This document shows, piece by piece, positions 27,379-35,996 of a stretch of DNA of 64,000 nt. The position numbers and the translations under genes were made by a program. The stretch covers positions 1 to 64,000 of the forward strand of contig JABBOH010000025.1 in NCBI GenBank assembly GCA_019351895.1. Direction: 5' to 3'. The notes beneath the pieces were generated by a model that ran no database searches, was not told the origin of the DNA, and saw nothing but the letters and a program-made list of their open reading frames with translations. Source of the stretch: Pseudomonadota bacterium. Its GTDB lineage: Bacteria; Pseudomonadota; Alphaproteobacteria; Acetobacterales; Acetobacteraceae. Every line of letters begins with the position of its first letter. Within the stretch, counting starts at the first letter, position 1.

Positions 27379-29532
27379 GTGGCAGCTTCCAACAACAAGA
27401 GTGCTTTGGGGCTCCTCCGCGTTTTGCTCGTGGCCTCGGTGGCAGTGCCCGCGGTTCTGCTTCTGGTGACCTCCTGGCGCGACTACAATACGCAGATGGC
27501 GAGGGCGCGCCAGGACCTCGAACGGACATGCGAGGTCGCGCAGGAAAATGCGGTCCGCGTCTTCGAGCGGCAACGCGATGTCGCCGAACACGTCAATGAT
27601 CTTGTCCGCGACATGACTGAGAACGACGTTCTCGCCTCGCAATTTACTCTCCACCGGCAGTTCGCGGCGCTCACCGCGAACATCCCCGAAATCCAAAGCG
27701 TGCTTCTCGTGGGCGCGAACGGCGAGCCGCTGGTCAGCGCCGGTCTCTATCCGTTGCCCCGCCACGTAAGCGTCAGCGACCGCGATTATTTTCGCGGCGC
27801 GATCGCCGTCCGGTCGGGCGCCTTCATCAGCAGTCTGCAGATGGGCAAATTTCTCAAGCAGCCGTTCTTCGGCTTCGCCCGGACATGGACGGGTCCGGAC
27901 GGCGTGGCCAAGGGCGTCATTGATATCGCGGTGTCCCCCCAATACTTCACGGACTTCTATGAGCTGCTGCTCACCGAGGACGGCATCGACGACCATGGCA
28001 AGATTATGATGCTGATGCGCAACGATGGCCAAGTGCTCGCGCGCTATCCGCGGCCGCGCGGGCCGCTGCCGCGCGTGCAGTCTGCCAGTCCCTTCGCGGC
28101 GGCAATCGCCAGAAGTCCCGAGGGTGGCGTGTTCAAGGCGAACGGCGTGACCGGGCCCGATCCGCCGCGTCGCATCTTCGCCTATCGCCGCGTCACCGGC
28201 TTTCCCCTGTATGTCATCGCCGGGCGCTCGACCTCGGCAATCCTCGCAGTCTGGTGGCAGATCATTCTCGGCCGTCTCGCCGTCGGCGTTCCGACGACCT
28301 TCGCGCTCTTTGCGATCACATGGACCGCGCTCGTCCGCACCCGGCGGGAGGAGTGGGCGCTGGCCCAAGCGGATGCCGAGATCGTCAAGCGGGAGCACGC
28401 CGAGCAGGCGCTGTTGCGCGCGCAGCGACTGGAAGCCGTCGGCCAGTTGACCGGCGGCGTTGCCCACGACTTCAACAACCTCCTGGCCGTCATCATCGGC
28501 AGCATCGAGTTGCTCGAGCGGCGTTCGGATGATGCGACAACCGTTCAGCGCCTGGCCCGCAACATTCGCGCGGCCTCGGAGCGGGGCGCCGAGATCACCG
28601 CGAAGCTGCTGTCGTTTTCGCGTCAGCACCGCGTCAATCCGGAGGTCGTCGATGTCAACGCCCGGCTGCGCGCCTTCGAGCCGCTGCTGCGGCAGGCGGT
28701 GAACGAAACGATTACACTCACCTTCGAACTTGCCCCGCAGGTTTGCAGCGTCTCGCTCGATCCGGGCGAGTTCGAATCGGCGGTCCTCAATCTCGTCGGC
28801 AATGCGCGGGATGCGATGCCGAGGGGCGGCCGCATCACGATCACGACGCGCAACGACATCATCGGCGCCGACCACGCGGAGATGAAACCGGGGCCGGCCG
28901 TGCGCGTCACCGTCAGCGACGACGGAGCCGGCATGGATGCGGAGACGGCGGCCCGTGCGATCGAGCCGTTCTTCACGACGAAAGGCGTGGGGCAGGGCAC
29001 CGGCCTCGGCCTGAGCCAGGTCTATGGCTTCGCCAAGCAGTCGGGCGGCGATCTTGCCATCGAAACGGCGCCGGGCGTCGGCACATCGATCGCGATTCTG
29101 CTGCCGGGCCACGCCGGGGAGGTCACCATCGCAACGTCGGACGCGCCTCTTTCGGTGCAGGTGCGACCCAGCGAAGCCGTGGTGCTGGTCGTGGAGGATG
29201 AGCCCGAGGTGCGGGCCGTCGCCGTCGAAGGGCTGAAGGCCATCGGCTATAGAACGCTCAGCGCCGCAGACGCCGAAGCCGCGCTCGACATTCTGCGGCA
29301 GAACGGGCGCGTCGACCTTCTGTTCGCCGATATCGTGATGCCAGGGGCGCGGAACGGGTTGCAACTTCAAGACGAGGCGCGGCGTCTGCGCCCCGGTCTC
29401 AAGGTTCTCCTGACCTCGGGCTACAGCCTGGGGGCCGGTCCCTTGCCTGCCGGGGTCCCGGTGCTGTCGAAGCCATACGACCAGACGCGCCTTGCCGATC
29501 AGGTGCGAGAGGTTTTAGCTGCCGCCGGGTAG
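27379..29532 (+). CDS. Hybrid sensor histidine kinase/response regulator with extracytoplasmic PDC sensor
   Basis: A 717-residue inner-membrane protein. TM1 is at about residues 10-31, a dCache/PDC-like sensor at 40-280 (with DRDYFRGAIA and FARTWTGPDG) and TM2 at about 288-318. The HisKA box has the phospho-acceptor in VAHDFNNLLAVI (His363). The HATPase has NLVGNARDAM (N box), DDGAGM (G1), PFFTTK and GTGLGLSQVYG. The receiver domain has LLFADIVMPG (Asp651). The GTG at 27379 begins just before TM1. No separate output regulator is adjacent. PDC sensors with this form often bind small organic acids; the ligand is unknown. Confidence 0.93.
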   Translation: MAASNNKSALGLLRVLLVASVAVPAVLLLVTSWRDYNTQMARARQDLERTCEVAQENAVRVFERQRDVAEHVNDLVRDMTENDVLASQFTLHRQFAALTANIPEIQSVLLVGANGEPLVSAGLYPLPRHVSVSDRDYFRGAIAVRSGAFISSLQMGKFLKQPFFGFARTWTGPDGVAKGVIDIAVSPQYFTDFYELLLTEDGIDDHGKIMMLMRNDGQVLARYPRPRGPLPRVQSASPFAAAIARSPEGGVFKANGVTGPDPPRRIFAYRRVTGFPLYVIAGRSTSAILAVWWQIILGRLAVGVPTTFALFAITWTALVRTRREEWALAQADAEIVKREHAEQALLRAQRLEAVGQLTGGVAHDFNNLLAVIIGSIELLERRSDDATTVQRLARNIRAASERGAEITAKLLSFSRQHRVNPEVVDVNARLRAFEPLLRQAVNETITLTFELAPQVCSVSLDPGEFESAVLNLVGNARDAMPRGGRITITTRNDIIGADHAEMKPGPAVRVTVSDDGAGMDAETAARAIEPFFTTKGVGQGTGLGLSQVYGFAKQSGGDLAIETAPGVGTSIAILLPGHAGEVTIATSDAPLSVQVRPSEAVVLVVEDEPEVRAVAVEGLKAIGYRTLSAADAEAALDILRQNGRVDLLFADIVMPGARNGLQLQDEARRLRPGLKVLLTSGYSLGAGPLPAGVPVLSKPYDQTRLADQVREVLAAAG

Positions 29533-29615
29533 GTAGCCGTCTTGACGACAGTGGCTTGACGGCGATCGAGATTATCCGCATGTTCCCGATATGTTCTAGT
29601 GCGCGGGAGGCGGCG

Positions 29616-30239
29616 ATGGCACGCATCAGGAAGGACGACCATCCGAGAATTCTGGCGTTGGTCGACGTTGAGCGGACGCCGGTGCGGGAGATCGCCACCG
29701 AATACGGCTGCACGCCGGCCGCCATCTACGCACTGCTGACCAAGCTGCGCCGCGAGGCGGCGGGTGCTCAGCCCGGCCCCGGCGAGAGCCAGCCGCCGCT
29801 CGCGCTCGATGACGCTGCGGAACCTCTCCCTGAACCGCGCCTAGCCGAACCGGTGCCGCCACTCGGTCCGCCGCCCGCGCCCGAGGATGAGCGCTGGGTC
29901 GTGGCCTTGGCGCGGGTCGCCGCTACGGCGGCACCCGTCTCCCCGATTGCCCAGCCCATAGTGCAGGAAGCCGTCGCGCGGCCGCAGCCCGGACGGCCAG
30001 AGCCATGGGCCCAGCCGGCACGGCCTGAGGCCAAGCTCGGTGCGAAGCTCGCCAAGCCTGGCATGGGTCTGGTCATGCGCACCGCCGATGGCGAGGAGAG
30101 CATGACGCCGTTCCGTTCGGTCGACGACCTGCTGTCCGCGATCAAGCCGCTGCTGCGTGCGAGCGCCCGAAGCCCCGAGCCGGTTTGGTTCTCCCTGCAG
30201 CCGGTCGACCTGTCGAGCATCGACGCCGACGCTGCCTAA
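29616..30239 (+). CDS. HTH protein with long Pro/Ala-rich linker, unknown function
   Basis: A 207-residue protein. Residues 1-50 form a putative resolvase-like helix-turn-helix (ILALVDVERTPVREIATEYGCTPAAIYALL). A Pro/Ala/Glu-rich linker (about 50-140) follows, and the C-terminal segment (GLVMRTADGEESMTPFRSVDDLLSAIKPLLRASA, then PEPVWFSLQPVDL) looks like a small folded domain. ATG at 29616 has GGGAGG upstream. The next gene starts 99 bases later and is also regulator-like. I do not recognise the family. The layout suggests a DNA-binding protein with a tethered interaction domain. Confidence 0.7.
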   Translation: MARIRKDDHPRILALVDVERTPVREIATEYGCTPAAIYALLTKLRREAAGAQPGPGESQPPLALDDAAEPLPEPRLAEPVPPLGPPPAPEDERWVVALARVAATAAPVSPIAQPIVQEAVARPQPGRPEPWAQPARPEAKLGAKLAKPGMGLVMRTADGEESMTPFRSVDDLLSAIKPLLRASARSPEPVWFSLQPVDLSSIDADAA

Positions 30240-30338
30240 CGCCCGAGCGGAACGGCGGAATTGCGAAAGGGGGCTGGTCCTCCCGCTGCGGCTGGATCAA
30301 AAGAGGACGCTGACAGTCGCCAGACCGGAGCCCGAAAA

Positions 30339-31094
30339 GTGCCTCGTCTTTATCCCACGACATCGCCGGTGGCGGTCGCGGCCACGCGCATCCTCTCGGC
30401 CTATCTCTCGAACCACAGGCTGTCCGCGGGCGACGCGGCGAGCCTCGGCGGACGTATCACCGCCGTGCTCGGGAGCCTTCTGGGCGATGCGGCCGCACCG
30501 GCGCCCGTCAGCGCGGCGTCCCCCGCCGCAAAGCCCGCCGTCTCGCGGCAGAAACGTCCTCGCCCCCGGCTAGCGGAGGCGTCCGAGCATCCGGGCCGCC
30601 CCGTCGGGCCGTCATCAGTAGGGCCGTCATCGGTCGAGCCGTCATCGGTCGATACATCATCGATCGAGCCGTCATCAGTAGGGCCGTCATCAGTAGGGCC
30701 GTCATCGGTCGAGCCCTCATCGGTCGAAGCCGAGCACGCCGTTGAGCCCGAGCTTGTCCCCGATACCGTTCCTGAGCCGGTCGTGGTCGCGGAACCTCAG
30801 GCGGTTGCGGAGAGCCCTGAGGTGTCGGCCGAACCGGCCGGGGACCAGCGCCCCGGGAAGCGTAAACGCCCGTCCCGCCCGCGCTCCAGGCGTGGACAGG
30901 GCAGGGCCGCCGAGCCAGGACCCGCCGATGCGGATCTCCCGGCCACGCCTGCCGCCCTCGATGAGCGCGCGACCGAGACCGCGGCCGGAACTTCGTCCGA
31001 GGCTGATTTGACCGAAGATCCGCCAGCGGAAGCCGAGCCTGCCGCCGCGCCCCGAGCTGCCCGGCGTCGGCGCGTGCCCAAGGACGCGACGTAA
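30339..31094 (+). CDS. MucR-like N-terminal domain fused to a pentapeptide-repeat, low-complexity tail
   Basis: A 251-residue protein starting at GTG 30339, with GGAG 8 bases upstream. Residues 10-50 (VAVAATRILSAYLSNHRLSAGD, then a short hydrophobic helix) resemble the N-terminal oligomerisation half of MucR/Ros regulators. The zinc finger that binds DNA in MucR is absent. Eight tandem pentapeptides of the PSSV[GE] kind follow, then an acidic/Pro-rich region, a basic KRKRPSRPRSRRGQGR block and a basic end RRRRVPKDAT. It may form MucR-like oligomers on DNA through the basic segments. That is inference. The low complexity could make homology searches misleading. Confidence 0.6.
   Translation: MPRLYPTTSPVAVAATRILSAYLSNHRLSAGDAASLGGRITAVLGSLLGDAAAPAPVSAASPAAKPAVSRQKRPRPRLAEASEHPGRPVGPSSVGPSSVEPSSVDTSSIEPSSVGPSSVGPSSVEPSSVEAEHAVEPELVPDTVPEPVVVAEPQAVAESPEVSAEPAGDQRPGKRKRPSRPRSRRGQGRAAEPGPADADLPATPAALDERATETAAGTSSEADLTEDPPAEAEPAAAPRAARRRRVPKDAT
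30606..30725 (+). repeat. Eight tandem 15-base repeats inside the MucR-like gene
   Basis: Eight in-frame 15-base units encode GPSSV, EPSSV or DTSSI. Copy number is likely to vary between strains through slippage. This is coding DNA, not a CRISPR array: units abut with no spacers. Confidence 0.85.
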
Positions 31095-31676
31095 CCGCTC
31101 ACGGGGCGCGACCGAAACCACTTCAGTCGCCACCGGATCTCCGGGCCCACGGTGTCGGAAATTCGCGCCTGCCGTCGCAGGAACGAAACCGATCAGGCTC
31201 GGGAGACGTAATCCGGTGTAGGGGAGTGGTTGCATGACGTTCAGACGACGGGGCCTTATGCTGGCCGCGCCGGGCATCTGGCGGTGCCGGACGCGACGCC
31301 GGCCTATGGCGTTGCCAGATCGGCCATCGTCCGCGCCATGAAGCTGCGGCCCCAGCGCCTGTCCGGCGTCATCGACACGAACACCGTCGCCTCGATGCTG
31401 CCGCGCGGCGAGGCCGATGCCGGGCTGCCGCCTATGACGGGCGTGCTGGCCAACCCCGGCCCGCGGGGCCCTCGCCCTGATGCCGGATTCGGCAGCGCCT
31501 CAGCCCACACGTCTCGTGCATTTCCTGGCAAAATCGGGGATTGTCGCTTTCCCAGTGGTGCATTTCGCACGCGGCGACTTGGCCGCGAGCACTTCGGTCG
31601 CCATGATTGCCTGGCGTTTCGGCGGCCAGTCCGCACCTCACACGGTTGTGGCCACGCGGGTTGCAGGAGATGTGCG
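31095..31676 (+). other. 582-base region without a supported gene
   Basis: A weak open frame crosses 31230-31676 but reads as arginine-rich, low-similarity sequence. A short frame beginning MTFRRRGLMLAAPG (31234) looks like a signal-peptide start but stops after 35 codons. Both resemble debris of an envelope gene upstream of the broken molybdopterin oxidoreductase. No RNA gene, promoter or repeat is convincing. Confidence 0.4.
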
Positions 31677-32165
31677 ATGAGTTCGATACGCCGCGGTTTC
31701 ATGCAACGAGGCTTTTCCTTGGGCGCACCGACTTTTTTTGCCGACTGCGACATCAGCGAAAACGACGCTGTGCAAGGTTTCCTCGCGCGGGCCTCTCTCA
31801 GAAAAGACGCTGTGCGAAACTTTCGTTACAACGCATGGTACAGCCCCTGCCTTGCGCCGAAGCTCGAGGCGGCCAGTTACAGCCTTGTGCTGTCAGGCAA
31901 GATCCCCAACAAGACGCCTTGGCCTGTGGATCGGTTGCTTGCGCTACCGCGGATCACGCTGCACATCTGCGTCGCAGGCTGGAGAATGATCGGCATGTGG
32001 ACCCGGGCGTTCAAGCGCGCCGTCGAGGTGCTGCCGCGCAAAATCCGCGTGCCGGCGAATCTCGGGTTCAGGAACCCGAAACGCGTTACCACCCTTTACG
32101 TGACCGACAAGATTCCGCGCGTTTATTGGGCGGATCGCGGCTACAACCGGTTCAGCGGGAGCTGA
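31677..32165 (+). pseudogene. Remnant of a sulfite-oxidase-family molybdopterin oxidoreductase, central part deleted
   Basis: A 162-residue frame starts at ATG 31677 with an AGGAG Shine-Dalgarno. The N-terminus has an RRGFMQRGFSLG Tat-like signal. Next come FRYNAWYSP and a YSLVLSGKIPNKTPWPVDRL block, then LHICVAGW (family form: RHICVEGW, whose Cys binds Mo). The sequence jumps directly to LPRKIRVPANLGFRNPK and ends YWADRGYNRFSGS, the family's C-terminal motif. About 70 residues between the Cys motif and the C-terminal block are missing, with several motif residues changed. It cannot hold the cofactor and is probably dead. It ends 2 bases before the next gene. Confidence 0.7.
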
Positions 32166-32167
32166 GG

Positions 32168-32908
32168 ATGACCCCAACCTGTGCCATCGGCGTCATGGCG
32201 AAGGCGCCGCAGGCGGGCCGGTCCAAGACCCGCCTCTGCCCGCCGCTGACGCCCGAACAGGCGGCAGCGATGAGCGCCGCTTTTCTGCGCGACACGACCG
32301 AGAACATGGCCGCCGCCGCCCGCCGCGCGCCCGTCAGGTCCTATGCCGCCTACGCCCCCGCCGGCACCGAGGCGCTGCTGCGCGAGTGCCTCGCCCCCGA
32401 GACGGCGCTGCTGCTGGCCGACGGCTCGCCGGAGATGCCCGAGGGTGTGAAGGGGTTCGGCCGCTGCCTGCTGCATGCGATCCAGGGGATGCTCGACGCC
32501 GGCCACGCGGCGGCGGGCGTGCTCAGCTCCGACAGCCCGACGATCCCGACGGCCTATCTGGTGCAGGCGGCAACCCTTCTGCTCGCACCCGGTGACCGCG
32601 CCGTGCTCGGCCCCGCCGATGACGGCGGCTACTATTTCCTCGGCCTCAAGGCCCCCCACGCGGCGATGTTCCGCGACATCGCCTGGAGCACGGAGACGGT
32701 CGCCGACGAGACCCGCGCCCGGGCGCGCGAGATCGGCCTCGACCTCGTGGAACTTGCGCCCTGGTACGATGTCGACGACGCGGCATCCCTGGGTGTGCTG
32801 CTGCGGGAGACGGCGGGCTACGCCGCGCCCGCAAGCCGCGCGGCAATTGCGCGCCTCGGCCTCTGGGAGAAGCTCGGCGAGGCCGCACGGTTGAGCGCCG
32901 CCGAGTGA
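32168..32908 (+). CDS. DUF2064 / TIGR04282-type transferase (rSAM-associated transferase 1)
   Basis: A 246-residue protein of the DUF2064 glycosyltransferase-like family, which has a nucleotidyl/GT-A fold. Motifs: GVMAKAPQAGRSKTRLCPPL (N-terminal nucleotide loop), SSDSPTIPTAYL and LGPADDGGYYFLGLK. The family name refers to its association with radical SAM genes and to a proposed arsenosugar pathway. A radical SAM gene is indeed present two genes downstream. It starts 2 bases after the decayed oxidoreductase and overlaps the next start by 4 bases (GTGA). Confidence 0.85.
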   Translation: MTPTCAIGVMAKAPQAGRSKTRLCPPLTPEQAAAMSAAFLRDTTENMAAAARRAPVRSYAAYAPAGTEALLRECLAPETALLLADGSPEMPEGVKGFGRCLLHAIQGMLDAGHAAAGVLSSDSPTIPTAYLVQAATLLLAPGDRAVLGPADDGGYYFLGLKAPHAAMFRDIAWSTETVADETRARAREIGLDLVELAPWYDVDDAASLGVLLRETAGYAAPASRAAIARLGLWEKLGEAARLSAAE

Positions 32909-34260
32909 GACCTGCGTGGCGATCGCTTGCGATCCATGGCGTGCTGCTGCTCGCGCTGATGGGCTGCGGCCTGCTGCTGCACCAAGCGGGTGCGCGATCC
33001 GTCGGCTCCCAACTCCATGTCGACATCTTCGTGGGCGTCCTCGGCATCGGCGTGCTGGTCTATTTCAGCGCCGTCCGGCTCGTGCTCCGCCGCCCGATGC
33101 CGCGCTGGGCGATCTGGTTCGTCCTCGGCGTGGCGCTGGTCATGCGGGTGGTGCTGATAGCCAACCCCATGCTGCTGTCGAGCGACATCTACCGCTACGT
33201 CTGGGATGGGCGCGTGCAGGCGCACGGCATCAACCCCTATCGCTACATCCCGGCAGATCCGGCTCTGAAGCCGCTGCGCGACGCGGCGATCTATCCCAAC
33301 ATCAACCGCCGCACCTACGCCCGCACGATCTATCCGCCCGCCGCCGAGGTGGTGTTCGCAATCGTCGGGCGCATCAGCCAGACGGTCATCGCGATGAAGC
33401 TCGCCATGCTCGCCTGCGAGATCGTCGCCGTGTGCTGCCTGCTACGCCTGCTGTCGCTCGCCCGGCTGCCGCCCGAACGGGTGCTGATCTACGCCTGGAA
33501 CCCGCTCGTCCTCTGGTCCTTCGCCTGTGACGGCCATGTCGACGCCATCGCGGTCGGGCTGCTCGCGGTCGCCCTGCTGTTCCGGGCCGAGCGGCGGGAC
33601 GGGCTGGCCGGCGGCTTCCTCGCGGGCGCGATATTGGCGAAGTTCCTGCCGATCGTGGTGGCGCCCGCGTTTCTCCGCGGCGGCAGCTTCTGGAAGCCGG
33701 CGCTCGCCGGCCTCGCCGTCATCGTCGTGCTCTACGGCCTCTATATCTCGGTCGGGCCGCATGTGATCGGCTTCATGCCGACCTACGACAAGCAGGAGGG
33801 GCTCGATAGCGGCCTGGGCTTCTGGCCGGTGGCGGGGCTCGCCAAACTCATGCCGCTGCCGCCTCACGCGGCGGCCATCTACATCGCCTGCTCGGCGGCG
33901 GTGCTGGGCCTCGTCGCGCTCACGCTCATCCGCCGCCGGGCGGACGGCCCTGTGCAGGACGTGGTCATGCTGTGCCGGGACACGGCCATCCTCGCGGGCG
34001 GCACGATGGCCGCCTTCAGCCCGCACTACACCTGGTATTTCGCCTGGCTCGCTCTGCCCTCGGTCATCGCGCCGATCCCGGCCGTGCTCTGGCTCTCGGC
34101 CGCGCCCGTGGCGCTCTACCTCGATCCCTACAACTCGCGCTTCTTCTGGCCCGCCATCGTCTATGTGCCGGCCGTAGCGCTCACCCTCGCCAGCCTGCGG
34201 AGGCGGCGTCGTCAGCCGCTGTCCCAGGCGCTCGCGACCTCGGAAGGAACCTGCCCGTGA
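32905..34260 (+). CDS. GT87-like polyprenol-dependent membrane glycosyltransferase
   Basis: A 451-residue membrane protein with about 10 transmembrane segments. The early loop SSDIYRYVWDGRVQAHGINPYRYIP is the characteristic Asp-containing motif of GT-C fold mannosyltransferases of the DUF2029/GT87 group. DGHVDAIAVGLL follows in the middle. The start is GTG at 32905, overlapping the DUF2064 stop (GTGA); its stop overlaps the radical SAM gene start in the same way (34257-34260). It probably moves a sugar from a polyprenyl-phosphate donor onto a lipid or glycan on the periplasmic side. Donor and acceptor are unknown. Confidence 0.8.
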   Translation: MRPAWRSLAIHGVLLLALMGCGLLLHQAGARSVGSQLHVDIFVGVLGIGVLVYFSAVRLVLRRPMPRWAIWFVLGVALVMRVVLIANPMLLSSDIYRYVWDGRVQAHGINPYRYIPADPALKPLRDAAIYPNINRRTYARTIYPPAAEVVFAIVGRISQTVIAMKLAMLACEIVAVCCLLRLLSLARLPPERVLIYAWNPLVLWSFACDGHVDAIAVGLLAVALLFRAERRDGLAGGFLAGAILAKFLPIVVAPAFLRGGSFWKPALAGLAVIVVLYGLYISVGPHVIGFMPTYDKQEGLDSGLGFWPVAGLAKLMPLPPHAAAIYIACSAAVLGLVALTLIRRRADGPVQDVVMLCRDTAILAGGTMAAFSPHYTWYFAWLALPSVIAPIPAVLWLSAAPVALYLDPYNSRFFWPAIVYVPAVALTLASLRRRRRQPLSQALATSEGTCP

Positions 34261-35312
34261 ACGTCGTCACCCCGCTCCGCGACCCGCGCCGCTATTTCGA
34301 GGAGGTCGAGACCAAGCGGTCCTCCATCGCGGACGCGGCCCCCGTGTGCCTCTATCTGGAGGTCACCAACCGCTGCAACCTGCTCTGCGAGACCTGTCCG
34401 CGCACCTTCGAGACGCTGGAACCCCCGGCGGATATGAGCTGGGAGCTGTTCACCAAGATCGTCGATCAGGTGCCGAACGTCGCGCGCGTCGTGCTGCACG
34501 GCGTCGGCGAGCCCATGCTGGTCAAACAACTTCCGCAGATGATCCGCTACCTCAAGGATCGCGGCACCTATGTGCTGTTCAACACCAACGGCACCCTGAT
34601 GCAGCCGAAGCGCTTCCAGGAGCTGATCGACACGGGCCTCGACGAGTTGCGCGTCTCGCTCGATGCCGCCGACCGCGAGACCTACCTCAAGGTGCGCGGC
34701 AAGGACTACTTCAACCGCATCGTGCGCGACGTGGGCAAGTTCATCGCCTACCAGAAGCAGGTGGGCGCCACGACGCCGCGCGTCTCGCTCTGGCTCACGG
34801 GGCTCAAGGAGACGGTGGAGCAGCTGCCCGATTTCGTGCGCCTCTCGGCCGCCATGGGCGTGAAGGAAGTGCATCTCCAGCGCCTCGTCTTCGATGAGAG
34901 CGGCTACGGCATGGCGCGCGCCGAAAGCTCGCTGTTCGAGGCGACGCAAGCCGAGGAGCAGGCGGCGATCGAGGCGGCGCAGGCGATCGGCGCCACGCTC
35001 GGCGTGACGCTCGACGCATCGGGCGCGACCGAGCCCGGGCTCAGCCTCAAGCGCCAGGACGAGGACACGCCCTGGTCGACCTGCCGCAGGCCCTGGTCGC
35101 TGATGTATTTCACCGCGCACGGACGGGCGCTGCCCTGCTGCATCGCGCCCTTCTCGGTGCGCGGCTACAGCAACTACACGCTCGGCGACGCAACGCAGGA
35201 GACGCTGCGCGACATCTGGAACAGTCCGGCCTACCGGGATTTCCGCAGCTCGCTGCTGTCCGAGGCGCCGCCGGCTCCTTGCGCGAATTGCGGGCTGCGA
35301 TGGAGCCTGTAG
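34257..35312 (+). CDS. Radical SAM protein with SPASM-like C-terminal cysteines
   Basis: A 351-residue protein. The radical SAM CX3CX2C motif is CNLLCETC (Cys40, Cys44, Cys47). GVGEPML and RVSLDAADRETYLKVRG follow as in the TIM-barrel core. The C-terminal part has a Cys cluster (WSTCRRPWSLMYFTAHGRALPCC, then CANCG), suggesting a SPASM/twitch domain that binds one or two auxiliary clusters. Its role is not MoaA-like in detail. With the two glycosyltransferases it could modify a sugar or peptide moiety. Start GTG 34257 overlaps the upstream stop. Confidence 0.88.
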   Translation: MNVVTPLRDPRRYFEEVETKRSSIADAAPVCLYLEVTNRCNLLCETCPRTFETLEPPADMSWELFTKIVDQVPNVARVVLHGVGEPMLVKQLPQMIRYLKDRGTYVLFNTNGTLMQPKRFQELIDTGLDELRVSLDAADRETYLKVRGKDYFNRIVRDVGKFIAYQKQVGATTPRVSLWLTGLKETVEQLPDFVRLSAAMGVKEVHLQRLVFDESGYGMARAESSLFEATQAEEQAAIEAAQAIGATLGVTLDASGATEPGLSLKRQDEDTPWSTCRRPWSLMYFTAHGRALPCCIAPFSVRGYSNYTLGDATQETLRDIWNSPAYRDFRSSLLSEAPPAPCANCGLRWSL

Positions 35313-35989
35313 CGGTCGTCATCCCGACGCTGAACGAGGCCGGCACGATCGGCGCGGTGATCCGCGAAATTCCGCGCGATTATGCGTGCGACATCATTAT
35401 CGCCGACAGCGGCAGCACGGACGGCACGCAGGCGGTGGCGACGGCGGCGGGCGCCCGCGTCATCGATACCGGGCGCGGCTACGGCCGGGCCTGTGCGATG
35501 GGCGCGGCGGCGGCGGACCCTGGTTGCCGGGTGATCGTGTTCCTCGACGGAGACGGCGCCGACCGGGGCGACCTGATCGCCCGCATCGCGGGGCCGGTCT
35601 TGGCGGGCACGCATGACTTCGTGCTGGCCTCCCGCACGCGGGGCACGCGCGAGCCGGGCTCGATGCTCTGGCATCAGGTGCTGGCGGGGCGGATGGCCGG
35701 TTTCGGCATGGGCGCGCTCTATCGCGTGCACTACAGCGACATGTGCGCCTTCCGCGCGATCGACCGCGCGGCGCTCGCGCGTCTCGCGATGACCGAGATG
35801 ACCTACGGCTGGAACATCGAGATGCAGATGAAGGCGGCGCGCGCCCGTCTGCGTATTCTGGAGGTGGCGATGCCCTATCGCCGCCGCGCGGCGGGCGAGT
35901 CCAAGGTCGCGGGCTCGCTTCGCGGCACGATGCGCGCGGGCACGAAGATCGTTTCCACCTTCGTCCGCGTCGCCTCGGCGCGCTCCTGA
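35300..35989 (+). CDS. Family 2 glycosyltransferase (polyprenyl-phosphate hexose synthase-like)
   Basis: A 229-residue GT-A enzyme. VAVVIPTLNEAGTIGAVIREI begins the Rossmann half, IIADSGSTDGT follows, and the DXD-like FLDGDGAD is in place. No C-terminal membrane helices are present, unlike bactoprenol glucosyltransferases, so it resembles DPM1-type polyprenyl-phosphate sugar synthases. It could make the donor for the GT87-like enzyme of the same operon. ATG at 35300 overlaps the radical SAM stop by 13 bases. TIGR04283-type transferases are an alternative. Confidence 0.85.
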   Translation: MEPVAVVIPTLNEAGTIGAVIREIPRDYACDIIIADSGSTDGTQAVATAAGARVIDTGRGYGRACAMGAAAADPGCRVIVFLDGDGADRGDLIARIAGPVLAGTHDFVLASRTRGTREPGSMLWHQVLAGRMAGFGMGALYRVHYSDMCAFRAIDRAALARLAMTEMTYGWNIEMQMKAARARLRILEVAMPYRRRAAGESKVAGSLRGTMRAGTKIVSTFVRVASARS

Positions 35990-35996
35990 CGCGTGG

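Noticed and set aside
30606-30725. Possible CRISPR array
   Set aside because: Units are 15 bases, abut each other, are in frame and encode PSSV pentapeptides; there are no spacers and no cas genes.
31230-31676. Extended upstream coding frame for the oxidoreductase remnant
   Set aside because: It has no family features, and the Tat-like start at 31677 with its own Shine-Dalgarno explains the remnant better.
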